From the NCBI RefSeq assembly GCF_024295805.1, contig NZ_JANCLX010000009.1, positions 58,774 through 122,773 of the forward strand: a DNA stretch of 64,000 nt. Reading direction: 5' to 3'. The DNA comes from Streptomyces cucumeris. Its GTDB lineage: Bacteria > Actinomycetota > Actinomycetes > Streptomycetales > Streptomycetaceae. Below, piece by piece: positions 24,352 through 33,454 of this stretch; the stretch's first letter is position 1, and every line of letters begins with the position of its first letter. The translations under genes were made by a program, and so were the position numbers. The notes under the pieces were generated by a model. That model did not search any database. It worked only from the letters and a program-made list of their open reading frames with translations, and was not told the DNA's origin.

Positions 24352-25506
24352 ATGAATACCGACGGGACAATCCCCGGATCCCCGCGTACCGGCCCGGCCG
24401 ACGCGCTGACGGACGTCCACGGGCTGCGGGTCGGCCACGCCCAGCGCACCGGCGGCGGCTGGCTGACCGGCACCACGGTGGTGCTGGCGCCGGAGGGGGG
24501 TGCGGTCGCCGCGGTCGATGTGCGCGGCGGCGGCCCCGGCACCCGGGAGACCGACGCCCTGGACCCGCGCAACCTCGTCCAGCGCATCGACGCGGTGGTG
24601 TTGACCGGTGGCAGTGCCTTCGGTCTGGACAGTGCCTCGGGAGTGGCCGCGTGGCTGGAGGAGCAGGGCCGCGGTTTCCGGGTGGGCCCCGATCCGTCAC
24701 AGGTCGTTCCGGTGGTTCCGGCCGCCGCCCTCTTCGACCTCGGCCGGGGCGGGGACTGGAAGGCCCGGCCGGGAGCGGCGCTGGGCCGGGAGGCTGCCGA
24801 GGCAGCGGCCGGTTCGGAGCCGGGGGCGCCGGTCGTGCAGGGCTGCGTCGGGGCCGGGACGGGCGCGGTGGCCGGTGGCTTCAAAGGCGGTATCGGCTCG
24901 GCTTCCACGGTGTTGCCGTCCGGGGCCACGGTGGCCGCGCTGGCGGCGGTCAACGCGGTGGGCTCGGTGGTCGATCCGCGCACGGGCGTGCTGTACGGGG
25001 CGATCCACGAGCCGGCGGGTGAGGGCGGGCACCAGCGGCCGGACGAGGCCCGGCACAGCGAGGCGCTGCGCAGGCTGGAGGCGGCGCGGACGGAGTCGGA
25101 GCGGCGTCAAGCGGCCTCGGCCCGGCCTCCGTTGAACACCACACTGGCCGTGGTCGCCACCGACGCCGTGCTCACCCGTGCCCAGGCGCAGAAGCTCGCG
25201 GGCACCGCGCACGACGGTCTGGCGCGGGCCGTCCGGCCGGTGCATCTGCTGTCCGACGGCGACACCGTGTTCGCCCTGGCCACCGGTGACCGGCCGCTGC
25301 TGCCGGAGGGCAGCGAGGAGGGGGCGGATCCGGCGTTCGGGGTGCACCGGGAGAGCGGCGCGCTGAACGAGGTCCTGGCGGCCGGGGCGGACGTCCTGAC
25401 ACGGGCGGTGGTCAAGGCGGTGCTGGCCGCGGAGGGGGTGGACGGACCGGGTGGGGTCTTCCCCGCGTACCGGGAGCTGTACGGAGCGGACGGAGCCGAG
25501 GGATGA
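24352..25506 (+). CDS. P1 family peptidase (DmpA-like N-terminal nucleophile hydrolase)
   Basis: The 384-residue protein has LTDVHGLRVGHAQ near its start, VLTGGSAFGLDSASGV, GAGTGAVAGGFKGGIGSAS, and PPLNTTLAVVATDAVL. Family P1 enzymes cut themselves before the nucleophile in the late NTT/NTTL region (here Thr of LNTT) and act as aminopeptidases or endo-type amidases. The C-terminal NEVLAAGADVLTRAVVKAVL helix is typical. The long open frame upstream to 22786 lies over mscL and is not coding. The flavoprotein gene follows 58 bp later in the same direction. Confidence 0.88.
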   Translation: MNTDGTIPGSPRTGPADALTDVHGLRVGHAQRTGGGWLTGTTVVLAPEGGAVAAVDVRGGGPGTRETDALDPRNLVQRIDAVVLTGGSAFGLDSASGVAAWLEEQGRGFRVGPDPSQVVPVVPAAALFDLGRGGDWKARPGAALGREAAEAAAGSEPGAPVVQGCVGAGTGAVAGGFKGGIGSASTVLPSGATVAALAAVNAVGSVVDPRTGVLYGAIHEPAGEGGHQRPDEARHSEALRRLEAARTESERRQAASARPPLNTTLAVVATDAVLTRAQAQKLAGTAHDGLARAVRPVHLLSDGDTVFALATGDRPLLPEGSEEGADPAFGVHRESGALNEVLAAGADVLTRAVVKAVLAAEGVDGPGGVFPAYRELYGADGAEG

Positions 25507-25564
25507 GCGGGCGATGACGGCACGGGTGACCGGAGCATGAGGGCATGAGGGGAAGGCGACGGGC

Positions 25565-26557
25565 ATGGATACCGATCTGCTGATCGTCGGTGGCGGTCCG
25601 GCGGGCTGCGCGGCGGCGGTGATGGCGGCGAGCGTGGGGATGCGCTCGGTGGTGGTGGAGTCCGGTGAGGCCCTGTGCGGTGGGCTGCGGCGCGTTCCCG
25701 TGGTGCGCAATGTCCTCGGCTTCACCACCGGCCCGGGGCTCGCGGCGGCGATCGAGGCCGATGTGGCGCGCTGTGAGCCGTGCCGGGTCGAGCTCGGACG
25801 GCGTGTCACACAGGTCGAAGTCGTCGACGACCATGTCGGGATCACGCTCGGGCCGACGGCCGGGGCGGTGGCGTCCGCGTCGGCGTCTGTTCCGGCGCCC
25901 GCGAAGTCCCGTGCGGGCACGACCCGGTTGACGGCGCCGTACGCGGTCGTGGCCACGGGCGTCGGCCCCATGGGGCCCTCGGACGCCGACTGGCTGAGCG
26001 GTGCCGCCGGCCACGGCCTCCCCCCGCTGTGGGAGGCGGATCCGGCGGACCTGGCCGGGCGCACCGTGCTGGTGCTGGGCGCGGACCGGCCGCTGGGCAC
26101 CTTCGCACGGGCCCATCCGGAGCTCGACGTGCGCTTCCTGGTCGCCCACCCGCCCGAGGACATGTACAAGACCGAGGAGATGGGGCAGGACCCGCGGGTG
26201 GAGCTGGTGCCGGTGCGGAGGCTGGAACTGGGGTCGGGCAGCGGGCCGCTCACCGCCGAAGCCCACACCGTGGCGGGCGAACGGCGCGTCCTCGGGGCAG
26301 ACCGCGGATATCTCAACCTGGGCAGCGCACCGGCCGTTCCGGAAGGAGACGTTGTCCGCGACGGAACCGGGTACTGTCCGCCCGCGCGGCAGCATCCCCG
26401 GGTGTTCACCGCCGGTGATCTGAGGTCGGCCCGCTTCCAGCGGATCGCCACCGCCATGGGATCGGGCGGCGAGGCCGCGCTCGGCGCCTACTACGCCTCG
26501 CGCGGCCTGCCGACGGATCCCGGCGGGGTGGCGCCGGACCGGTCAGGGGGCGGCTGA
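25565..26557 (+). CDS. Thioredoxin reductase-like flavoprotein lacking CxxC
   Basis: The 330-residue protein has an N-terminal FAD fingerprint (IVGGGPAGCAA), a NAD(P)-binding strand (VLVLGADRPLG) and the terminal FTAGDLRSARFQRIATAMGSGGEAA, the FAD-binding motif of low-molecular-weight thioredoxin reductases. The redox-active Cys pair (CATC-type) is absent from its usual position, so it should not reduce thioredoxin. Related ferredoxin-NADP reductases or antibiotic dithiol oxidases share this fold. It follows the P1 peptidase gene and is convergent with fruA (5-bp gap). Confidence 0.8.
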   Translation: MDTDLLIVGGGPAGCAAAVMAASVGMRSVVVESGEALCGGLRRVPVVRNVLGFTTGPGLAAAIEADVARCEPCRVELGRRVTQVEVVDDHVGITLGPTAGAVASASASVPAPAKSRAGTTRLTAPYAVVATGVGPMGPSDADWLSGAAGHGLPPLWEADPADLAGRTVLVLGADRPLGTFARAHPELDVRFLVAHPPEDMYKTEEMGQDPRVELVPVRRLELGSGSGPLTAEAHTVAGERRVLGADRGYLNLGSAPAVPEGDVVRDGTGYCPPARQHPRVFTAGDLRSARFQRIATAMGSGGEAALGAYYASRGLPTDPGGVAPDRSGGG

Positions 26558-26562
26558 TGCGG

Positions 26563-28590
26563 TCAGACCGCGACCGCCACCTTCGGCTCGTCCCCGGTGG
26601 CACCCGTCGCGGCCGGGTCGGCGGACGGGTCGGTGTCCGCCTCCGGCCGCGTGGTCTTCCGCAGCCCCTTGAGGAAGACCACCAGCCCGGTCGAGACAGC
26701 CGTACCGGCCACGATGGCCAGCAGGTACAGGAACGGCTGGCCGATCAGCGGGACCACGAAGATGCCGCCGTGCGGGGCGCGCAGGGTGCAGTCGAAGGCC
26801 ATCGACAGCGCACCGGTGACCGCACCGCCCGCCATGGCCGAGGGGATGACGCGCAGCGGGTCCGCCGCGGCGAACGGGATCGCCCCCTCGCTGATGAACG
26901 AGGCGCCCAGCACCCAGGCTGCCTTGCCGTTCTCCCGCTCCGCCTTGGTGAACAGCCGCCCGCGCACGGTGGTGGCCAGTGCCATCGCCAGCGGCGGAAC
27001 CATTCCGGCCGCCATCACCGCGGCCATGATCTTGAGGCTGCCGGTGGAGGGATCGGAGGCCGCGATACCACCGGTGGCGAAGGCGTAGGCGACCTTGTTG
27101 ACCGGGCCGCCCAGGTCGAAGCACATCATCAGGCCCAGGACCACACCGAGGATGACCGCGTTGGCGCCGGAAAGACCGTTCAGCCAGTCGGTCATGGACT
27201 TCTGCGCCGAGGCGATGGGCTTGCCGATCACCACGAACATCAGGAATCCGACGACCGCCGACGAGATCAGCGGGATCACGACCACGGGCATGATGCCGCG
27301 CAGTGCGCTGGGCACCGAGAACCGCTGGATGCCCATCACCACGGCACCCGCGATCAGTCCGGCGACGAGGCCGCCGAGGAATCCCGCCTTGATCGTGGTG
27401 GCGATGAAACCGCCGACGAAGCCGGGGACCAGACCGGGCCGGTCGGCCATGCCGTAGGCGATGTAGCCCGCCAGGACCGGCACCAGGAAGGTGAACGCGG
27501 CGCCGCCGGTCTGGAAGAGCAGCGCCGCCCAACTGGCGGACTCGGTCCAGACGAAGTGGTCGGCCACCGATGTGGCGTCGGTGATCTCGTAGCCGCCGAT
27601 CGCGAAGGCGAGGGCGATCAGCAGACCTCCCGCGGCGACGAAGGGGACCATGTAACTCACGCCCGTCATCAGCCACTTGCGCAGCCGGGTGCCGAAACCA
27701 TCACCCGCGGCGGCGCCCGCGTCCATCGGGGCCGAGCCCTCCTCCGAGCCGTCGGCCGGTGCGCCCGCCTCACCGCGCGCGGCCTTCTCGCGCGCCTCGG
27801 CTACCAGTTCCGCCGGGCGGTTGATGCCCGCCTTCACCCCGACGTCCACCGTGGGCTTTCCAGCGAACCGGCCCTTCTCCCGCACCTCCACGTCATGCGC
27901 GAAGATCACCGCGTCGGCGGCGGCGATGGTGGTGGCAGACAGCTTGTCGAACCCGGCGGAGCCCTGGGTCTCGACCACCAGCTCGACGCCCGCCTCGGCG
28001 GCGGCCCTCTCCAACGACTCGGCGGCCATGTAGGTGTGGGCGATTCCGGTGGGGCACGAGGTCACGGCGACGATCCGGAAGGGACCCGCCGCCCCGTCAG
28101 CCGCCCCCGTGGCCCCGTCAGCCGCCTTCGCTCCGTCAGCCACCGCTTCCTCGTCGCCCCGGACCAGGGCGGCCACCCGCTCCGGTTCGTCCGCCGAGCG
28201 CAGCGCATCGGTGAAAGCGGGGTCCATCAGCGAGCGGGCGAGGCCGGACAGGATGGTCAGATGGTCGCTGTCCGCCCCGGCGGGCGCCGCGATCAGGAAG
28301 ATCAGGTCGGCCGGTCCGTCCGCCGCGCCGAAGTCGATCCGGGCGGCACTGCGCCCGAAGGCGAGCGTCGGCTCGGTGACATGGGCGCTGCGGCAGTGGG
28401 GTATCCCGATGCCGCCGTCCAGTCCGGTCGGCATCTGCTCCTCGCGGGCCGCCACATCGGCGAGAAAGCCGTCGAGGTCGGTGACCCGGCCGGCCGCGGC
28501 CATCCGTTCGGCGAGCGACCGGGCGGCGGCTTCCTTGGTGTCGGCGGACAGGTCGAGGTCGACCAGATCCGCGGTGATCAGCTCACTCAT
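26563..28590 (-). CDS. fruA: PTS fructose transporter subunit IIABC
   Basis: The 675-residue protein is a fused enzyme II. Domain IIA (residues about 1-145) has the phosphorylated His in GIGIPHCRSAH; domain IIB (about 154-250) has the phosphorylated Cys in VAVTSCPTGIAHTYMAAESL; domain IIC (about 295-640) has about eight membrane helices with GGLIAL and PHGGIFVVPL. It takes up fructose and phosphorylates it at C1. GAGGGAG precedes the ATG. It is the last gene of fruR-fruK-fruA, 55 bp after a short GC-rich stretch following fruK. Confidence 0.95.
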   Translation of the reverse strand: MSELITADLVDLDLSADTKEAAARSLAERMAAAGRVTDLDGFLADVAAREEQMPTGLDGGIGIPHCRSAHVTEPTLAFGRSAARIDFGAADGPADLIFLIAAPAGADSDHLTILSGLARSLMDPAFTDALRSADEPERVAALVRGDEEAVADGAKAADGATGAADGAAGPFRIVAVTSCPTGIAHTYMAAESLERAAAEAGVELVVETQGSAGFDKLSATTIAAADAVIFAHDVEVREKGRFAGKPTVDVGVKAGINRPAELVAEAREKAARGEAGAPADGSEEGSAPMDAGAAAGDGFGTRLRKWLMTGVSYMVPFVAAGGLLIALAFAIGGYEITDATSVADHFVWTESASWAALLFQTGGAAFTFLVPVLAGYIAYGMADRPGLVPGFVGGFIATTIKAGFLGGLVAGLIAGAVVMGIQRFSVPSALRGIMPVVVIPLISSAVVGFLMFVVIGKPIASAQKSMTDWLNGLSGANAVILGVVLGLMMCFDLGGPVNKVAYAFATGGIAASDPSTGSLKIMAAVMAAGMVPPLAMALATTVRGRLFTKAERENGKAAWVLGASFISEGAIPFAAADPLRVIPSAMAGGAVTGALSMAFDCTLRAPHGGIFVVPLIGQPFLYLLAIVAGTAVSTGLVVFLKGLRKTTRPEADTDPSADPAATGATGDEPKVAVAV

Positions 28591-28677
28591 CTCGCGGCTC
28601 CCTCGGGTGCGGTTCCGCCCGGTGTCGGGGAGGGGCGGAACGGGATGGGGACGGGGGGTGGGAGTGGGGCGGGCCGG

Positions 28678-29622
28678 TCACACGGGCTCCGTGAGCACGC
28701 GGTCCAGCGGGACGTCCTCGGTGATCAGCACGGAGGACGGATCGAGGTCGGCCGGGGTCGGCATGGCACTGCCCGGAAGCTGTACGGCGGCCGCACCGTG
28801 GGCCACGGCCGCGGCGAGCGCGGCGGGCCCGGCGCCGCCCGCCGCGAGGAATCCGGCCAGCGAGGCGTCCCCCGCGCCGACGTTGCTGCGGACGGTCGCG
28901 GCCCGGGCCGTGCCGAAGCAGGTGCCGGTCTCGTCGACAAGCAGCTGCCCGTCGGCGCCGAGGCTGGCCAGGACGGCACGGGCGCCCAGGCCGCGGAGTT
29001 CCTCGGCCGCCTTGACCGCCTCGCCGACGGTGCCCAGCGGGCGGCCCACGGCCCGGGCCAGCTCCTCCGCGTTGGGCTTCACCACGTCCGGGCGTTCACG
29101 CAGCGCCGCGGTCAGCGCGGGGCCGGAGGTGTCCAGGGCGATCCGGGCACCGGCCCGGTGGGCGCGGGCGACGAGTTCGGCGTACCACTCGGGGGCGATC
29201 CCGCGCGGCAGGCTGCCGCAGCAGGCGATCCAGTCGGCGTCGGCGCTCTTCCTCCGCACGGCCTCCAGCACCGCCTCCGCCTCGGCGCCGCTCAGTTCGG
29301 GACCGCCCGCGTTGACCTTGGTGAGGGTGCCGTCCGGTTCCGCGACGGCGACGTTGACCCGGGTCGAGCCCGCCACGGGGACCCCCGCCGCCTCGATGCC
29401 CAGCTCTCCGAGCAGCCGCGCCAGCAGCGCGCCCTCCGGTCCGCCCAGCGGCAGCACGGCGACCGTGCGCCGCCCGGCGGCGGCCACTGCGCGTGAGACG
29501 TTGACGCCCTTGCCGCCGGGGTCCACCCGGTCGGTGCCGGCGCGCAGCACCGCGCCGCGCTCCAGCGCCGGGACCTCATAGGTGCGGTCCAGGCTGGGGT
29601 TGGGGGTGACGGTGAGGATCAT
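28678..29622 (-). CDS. fruK: 1-phosphofructokinase
   Basis: The 314-residue PfkB-family kinase has the N-terminal TPNPSLDRTYEVP, the substrate motif GGKGVNVSRAVAAAG, and the C-terminal ATP/catalytic motif NVGAGDASLAGFLAAGG with the catalytic Asp. It phosphorylates fructose-1-phosphate from FruA to fructose-1,6-bisphosphate. Its ATG overlaps the stop of fruR (ATGA, 29619-29622), so regulator and kinase are translationally coupled. Confidence 0.95.
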   Translation of the reverse strand: MILTVTPNPSLDRTYEVPALERGAVLRAGTDRVDPGGKGVNVSRAVAAAGRRTVAVLPLGGPEGALLARLLGELGIEAAGVPVAGSTRVNVAVAEPDGTLTKVNAGGPELSGAEAEAVLEAVRRKSADADWIACCGSLPRGIAPEWYAELVARAHRAGARIALDTSGPALTAALRERPDVVKPNAEELARAVGRPLGTVGEAVKAAEELRGLGARAVLASLGADGQLLVDETGTCFGTARAATVRSNVGAGDASLAGFLAAGGAGPAALAAAVAHGAAAVQLPGSAMPTPADLDPSSVLITEDVPLDRVLTEPV

Positions 29623-30380
29623 GCGCGTGCCACTTCCGTGCCCTGGCGCTCGATGGCGAGGGCGTCCTGCGGGCTCAGCCCGGTGTCCGTGATCAACAGG
29701 TCGACATGGCCGAGGTCGCCGAAGCGGGCGAAGTGTTCCTGGCCGGACTTGGCGGAGTCCGCGAGCAGGACGACCCGCCGGGCGGCGGCGATCATGGCGC
29801 GCTTGACGGCGGCCTCGGCAAGATCGGGGGTCGTCAGCCCCCCGTCGAGGGAGAAGCCGTTCGTGGCCAGGAAGAGCACATCGGCCTTGATCTCGCCGTA
29901 GCCGCGCAGCGCCCAGGCGTCTACGGCGGCGCGGGTGCGGTGCCGGACCCGTCCGCCGACGAGGTGCAGGGCGATTCCGGGGTGGTCGGCGAGGCGTGCC
30001 GCGATCGGCAGGGCGTGGGTGACCACGGTGAGCCCGGCCTCCAGCGGAAAGGCGGCGGCGAACCGGGCCGCCGTCGAGCCCGCGTCGATGATCACGCTGC
30101 CGTCGGAGGGCAGTTCGGCGAGGGCGGCCCGCGCGATGCGGTCCTTCTCGTCGGCGGCGGTGCCCTCGCGTTCGGCGAGATCGGGTTCGAAGTCGAGGCG
30201 TCCGGCGGGGATGGCACCCCCGTGCACCCGGCGGACGAGTCCGGCCCGGTCCAGCGACCGCAGATCACGCCGTACGGTCTCGGCGGTGACCTGGAACTCC
30301 TCGGCGAGGGACAGGACGTCCACCCGCCCGCTCTCGCGGGCGAGCCGGAGGATCTCCTGCTGCCGCTCCGGTGCGTACAT
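29619..30380 (-). CDS. fruR: DeoR family regulator of the fructose operon
   Basis: The 253-residue protein has a DeoR helix-turn-helix at residues about 6-57 (RQQEILRLARESGRVDVLSLAEEF, QVTAETVRRDLRSLDRAGLV) with the RVHGGA hinge, and a C-terminal sugar-phosphate sensor domain (DGSVIIDAGSTAARFA, FLATNGFSLDGGLTTPDLAEAAVK). It heads the fru operon and should respond to fructose-1-phosphate. The upstream gap contains a pair of direct repeats (30452-30482) that are candidate operators. Confidence 0.92.
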   Translation of the reverse strand: MYAPERQQEILRLARESGRVDVLSLAEEFQVTAETVRRDLRSLDRAGLVRRVHGGAIPAGRLDFEPDLAEREGTAADEKDRIARAALAELPSDGSVIIDAGSTAARFAAAFPLEAGLTVVTHALPIAARLADHPGIALHLVGGRVRHRTRAAVDAWALRGYGEIKADVLFLATNGFSLDGGLTTPDLAEAAVKRAMIAAARRVVLLADSAKSGQEHFARFGDLGHVDLLITDTGLSPQDALAIERQGTEVARA

Positions 30381-30451
30381 GTGGGTTTGCGCCCCTTCGA
30401 TGCCCGAACCTGTGATTTCGCGGCCAGATTACGGTGGCACTTGCTGAAAGT

Positions 30452-30482
30452 AAACAGAGTCGGGCATGAAACAGACTCGCCC
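30452..30482. promoter_or_regulatory. Candidate FruR operator repeats
   Basis: Two 14-bp direct repeats beginning AAACAGA (30452-30465 and 30469-30482) match at 11 of 14 positions and are 17 bp apart. They lie 72-102 bp before the fruR start. DeoR regulators often bind direct repeats; binding here is an inference. Confidence 0.4.
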
Positions 30483-30638
30483 GGACACAATCGGGCCAGC
30501 CGTCTCACACCTCAGCACCGTGTCCGAATGCCGCCGGACTTCCCCGGCGGGCACGGCCAGGATCGAGCCATGTCCCCCGGGATCACCTCAGACCGGGGAT
30601 CCCACCACAATCCCTGACAGATCATTCATGGAGCTGAT

Positions 30639-31375
30639 ATGACACTCGACGGCAAGGCGGCCCTGGTCACCGGCGGCAGCCGCGGTATCGGCAGGGCCGT
30701 GGCGCTCCGGCTCGCCCAGGACGGCGCCGATGTCGCGCTGACCTATCACTCGCAGGAAGCCCGCGCGGCGGATGTCGTCGACCAGATCAAGGCGCTGGGC
30801 CGCCGGGCCTGGGCCGTACGGGCCGACAGCGCCGACGCCCAGGCGGTGCGCGACGCCGTGAACGGGGCCGCCGACACGTTCGGCCGCCTGGACATCCTGG
30901 TCAACAACGCGGGTGCCGGAGCCCTCGGGCCGGTCGGCGAGCTCTCCCTGGAGGATGTCGACCGCGTACTCGCCGTCAATGTCCGGGCGCCGTTCCTCAT
31001 GGCGCAGGCCGCGCTGGAGCGGCTGTCCGACGGCGGACGGATCATCAACATCGGCAGTTGCATGGCCGAGCGCTCGGCCTTCCCCGGCGGCAGCCTCTAC
31101 GCCACCAGCAAGACCGCGCTGACCGGCCTCACCAAGGCGCTGGCCCGTGAGCTCGGCGCCCGTGGCATCACGGTCAACCTGGTGCACCCCGGCCCGATCG
31201 ACACCGATATGAACCCGGCCGACGGCGAGAGCGCCGCCCTGCAGAGCGGTCTGACGGCCCTGGGCCGCTACGGGCAGCCGTCGGAGAAGCCGCGACCGTG
31301 GCCCATCTCGCGGGCGGCGACGGCCGGTACATCACCGGGGCGTCGATCTCCGTGGACGGCGGCTTCGCCGCCTGA
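30639..31375 (+). pseudogene. SDR oxidoreductase gene with a one-base frameshift near its 3' end
   Basis: The first 216 codons encode a normal SDR: TGGSRGIGRAV, NNAGAGALG, IINIGSCMAE, the catalytic YATSK, and VHPGPIDTDM. After GRYGQPSE the frame fails at about 31287: the reading frame continues into Arg/Pro-rich nonsense to 31463. One base inserted there restores AATVAHLAGGDGRYITGAS and SVDGGFAA, the standard SDR C-terminus, with a TGA at 31373-31375. Either a one-base deletion has occurred in the strain or the sequence has an error. The lost part shapes the substrate pocket and dimer face, so a truncated product may be inactive. A hairpin at 31413-31448 follows. Confidence 0.85.
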
Positions 31376-31412
31376 TCACCACCGGGCCGCGCACCACGCA
31401 CCACGACAGAGT

Positions 31413-31448
31413 GAGCCCCGGCGCCGGGGGGGAAGGGCGCCGGGGCTC
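31413..31448. terminator. Bidirectional terminator between SDR and hrdD
   Basis: A 13-bp perfect inverted repeat (31413-31425 with 31436-31448) with a 10-base G-rich loop lies between two convergent genes, followed on the plus strand by a GGTCTTC stretch. Confidence 0.75.
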
Positions 31449-31480
31449 GGTCTTCGGGGGTGACGGAATCGAGCGGCGGA

Positions 31481-32482
31481 TCACGCCGCGGCGTCGAAAC
31501 CGGTCTGGCGGGCCATCTTCTTCAGCTCCAGCAGCGCGTGCTTCTCGATCTGGCGGATCCGCTCACGCGTCAGCCCGTGCTGCTTGCCGACCTCCGTGAG
31601 CGTGCGCTCCCGGCCGTCGTCGATGCCGTAACGCGCCTTGATGATCGAGGCGGTGCGGTCGTCGAGGCGGCCGATGAGGTCCTCCAGCTCCTCGCTCCGC
31701 AGCAGCGTCATCACCGACTGCTCGGGCGAGACCGCCGAGGTGTCCTCCAGCAGATCGCCGAACTGGGTCTCGCCCTCGTCGTCCACCGACATGTTCAGAC
31801 TGACGGGGTCGCGGGCCCAGTCGAGCACGTCCGAGACGCGCTCCATCGTGGAACCGAGCTCCTTGGCGATCTCCGCGTGCTCCGGCTCACGGCCGTGCTC
31901 ACGGTTGAACTCCCGCTGCACCCTGCGGATCCGGCCGAGTTCCTCGACCAGATGGACGGGCAGCCGGATCGTACGGGACTGATCGGCGATCGAGCGGGTG
32001 ATGGCCTGACGGATCCACCAGGTGGCGTAGGTCGAGAATTTGAAGCCCTTGGTGTAGTCGAACTTCTCCACCGCGCGCACCAGGCCCGCGTTTCCCTCCT
32101 GGATCAGATCGAGGAGGGGCAGACCACTGCGCGGATAGCGGCGCGCCACGGCCACGACCAGGCGCAGGTTGGAACGGATGAAGACATCCTTGGCGCGCGC
32201 ACCCTCGTCGGCTATCGCCTCCAGTTCCTCACGGCTCGCACCGGCGGCTTCGGCGTCCTCCACCTCCCCGTCCAGAATCTGCTGGGCATAGACGCCCGCC
32301 TCGATGGACTGGGACAGCTCGACCTCCTTCGCCGCGTCCAGCAGAGGCGTGCGAGCGATCTCGTCGAGATACATGCCGACCAGGTCGCGATCGGCGATTT
32401 CCCCGCCTGAGGCGCGAACACTGTTGGCCCCATCAGCGCCACCACTGGCGGACTGATGACGGGCGACGGCACGGGTTGCCAT
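31481..32482 (-). CDS. hrdD: RNA polymerase principal-like sigma factor HrdD
   Basis: The 333-residue sigma-70 protein has region 1.2 (DRDLVGMYLDEIARTPLL), region 2 with RLVVAVARRY, GLPLLDLIQEGNAGLVRAVEKFDY and STYATWWIRQAITR, region 3, and region 4 ending TLTEVGKQHGLTRERIRQIE. It lacks the long N-terminal region 1.1 and acidic stretch of the essential HrdB, so it is one of the non-essential homologues; length and the ATRAVARHQSA start match HrdD as I remember it. AAGGGAG precedes the ATG. A SigR-type promoter lies upstream (32560-32586). Confidence 0.88.
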   Translation of the reverse strand: MATRAVARHQSASGGADGANSVRASGGEIADRDLVGMYLDEIARTPLLDAAKEVELSQSIEAGVYAQQILDGEVEDAEAAGASREELEAIADEGARAKDVFIRSNLRLVVAVARRYPRSGLPLLDLIQEGNAGLVRAVEKFDYTKGFKFSTYATWWIRQAITRSIADQSRTIRLPVHLVEELGRIRRVQREFNREHGREPEHAEIAKELGSTMERVSDVLDWARDPVSLNMSVDDEGETQFGDLLEDTSAVSPEQSVMTLLRSEELEDLIGRLDDRTASIIKARYGIDDGRERTLTEVGKQHGLTRERIRQIEKHALLELKKMARQTGFDAAA

Positions 32483-32912
32483 GCGTGCTCCCTTACAGAT
32501 GGATCGGGCGCGGACTACGGACGGACCTGCCCCTGCCGGGTGCCCCGTCCGATGGAAACAACGACTGGAATCCGGACAGAATTCCCAACCCGCGTCTACC
32601 TTTTTACGATCATGCAGTACCCTGTCCCGCCGCAGGGGCCTCAGCGCGGCGTCGGAACACTGGGAAGCGCAGGTCAGAGCCTCGAACAACGCCGTCCGTG
32701 GCTTCCCTCCCACCCATCAGGACGAATTCCACGGGTCCACGGTTGCCCGAGGGGACACCCGGCCACCAGGCGACGTCCGGCCCCGATGGGACGCCCGTAC
32801 GCGAGGGGTGCCGAGGCCACGGGAGCGCCGTGCCAGGGCCCGAGTTGCCGGTGCCGGACCACGGGTGTGCGCTGGAAGGGACCGGTCCGGCGGGCGACGA
32901 GGAGGTCCTGCC
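32483..32912. other. Upstream region of hrdD and of a divergent membrane-protein gene
   Basis: The 430-bp gap holds the hrdD leader and a SigR-like promoter. Beyond 32600 it is GC-rich without recognisable genes. The divergent gene at 32913 has a good ribosome site but no obvious promoter. Confidence 0.5.
32560..32586 (-). promoter_or_regulatory. SigR-type promoter of hrdD
   Basis: Read on the minus strand, GGGAAT (32586-32581) is followed by 18 bases and then GTT (32562-32560). This matches the SigR consensus GGAAT-N18-GTT exactly. In S. coelicolor hrdD is a known SigR target. The predicted leader is about 70 bases. Confidence 0.75.
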
Positions 32913-33320
32913 ATGAACGCCCCTGCCGCCATCACCTCGCGCGAGCAGCGCCACCACCGGCTGCACCCGCCCCTGCACCCCTCCGCCTCCTGGATGGTCC
33001 CGGTCGTCCTGGGGATCCTGATCGGCGGCTGGGCGATCTTCATCGACCACAACCAGGGCTCCTCCATCCCCGCGGCCTTCATCCTCGGCATCGTGGCGGC
33101 GATCGTCTTCGGGGCCGTCTGCTACGGCATCGGCACGATCCAGTCGAAACTGCTGCCCGAGCTCCGGGCGGCGCTCTACGGCGGGGTCTTCGGCTGCGCG
33201 ATCGGCTTCCTCTACAACATCAGCGGCGCGTCGAACTACCGGTCCTCGGGGCTGGGGCTCGGCGTGGGGCTGGCCATGGCGGTCGCGGCCTTCTACGTCT
33301 TCCACGCCCACGACGACTGA
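32913..33320 (+). CDS. Small four-helix membrane protein
   Basis: The 135-residue protein has a His-rich start (REQRHHRLHPPLHP) and four predicted membrane helices: WMVPVVLGILIGGWAIFI, AAFILGIVAAIVFGAVCYGI, ALYGGVFGCAIGFLYNI and GLGLGVGLAMAVAAFYVF. It ends in HAHDD. GAGGAGG lies just before the ATG at 32913. I do not recognise the family. It is divergent from hrdD, and the His clusters at both ends could bind metal, which is only a guess. Confidence 0.75.
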   Translation: MNAPAAITSREQRHHRLHPPLHPSASWMVPVVLGILIGGWAIFIDHNQGSSIPAAFILGIVAAIVFGAVCYGIGTIQSKLLPELRAALYGGVFGCAIGFLYNISGASNYRSSGLGLGVGLAMAVAAFYVFHAHDD

Positions 33321-33454
33321 GCGCCGCCCGCGGCCCGGCGGCACGAAGGCGGGCACCCGCCCGGCGCGGGCTCCGCGGCGTAGGTCCAAGGGTCCCCGCG
33401 CCGTACGCCCCCGGCCCGTTCCGGCGACCGCGCCCGCGTTCCTAGCGTGGTCCC

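Noticed and set aside
26557..29496. 979-codon plus-strand frame opposite fruA and fruK
   Set aside because: The minus strand carries clear PTS and kinase motifs; the plus-strand translation is an Arg/His/Gly-rich shadow.
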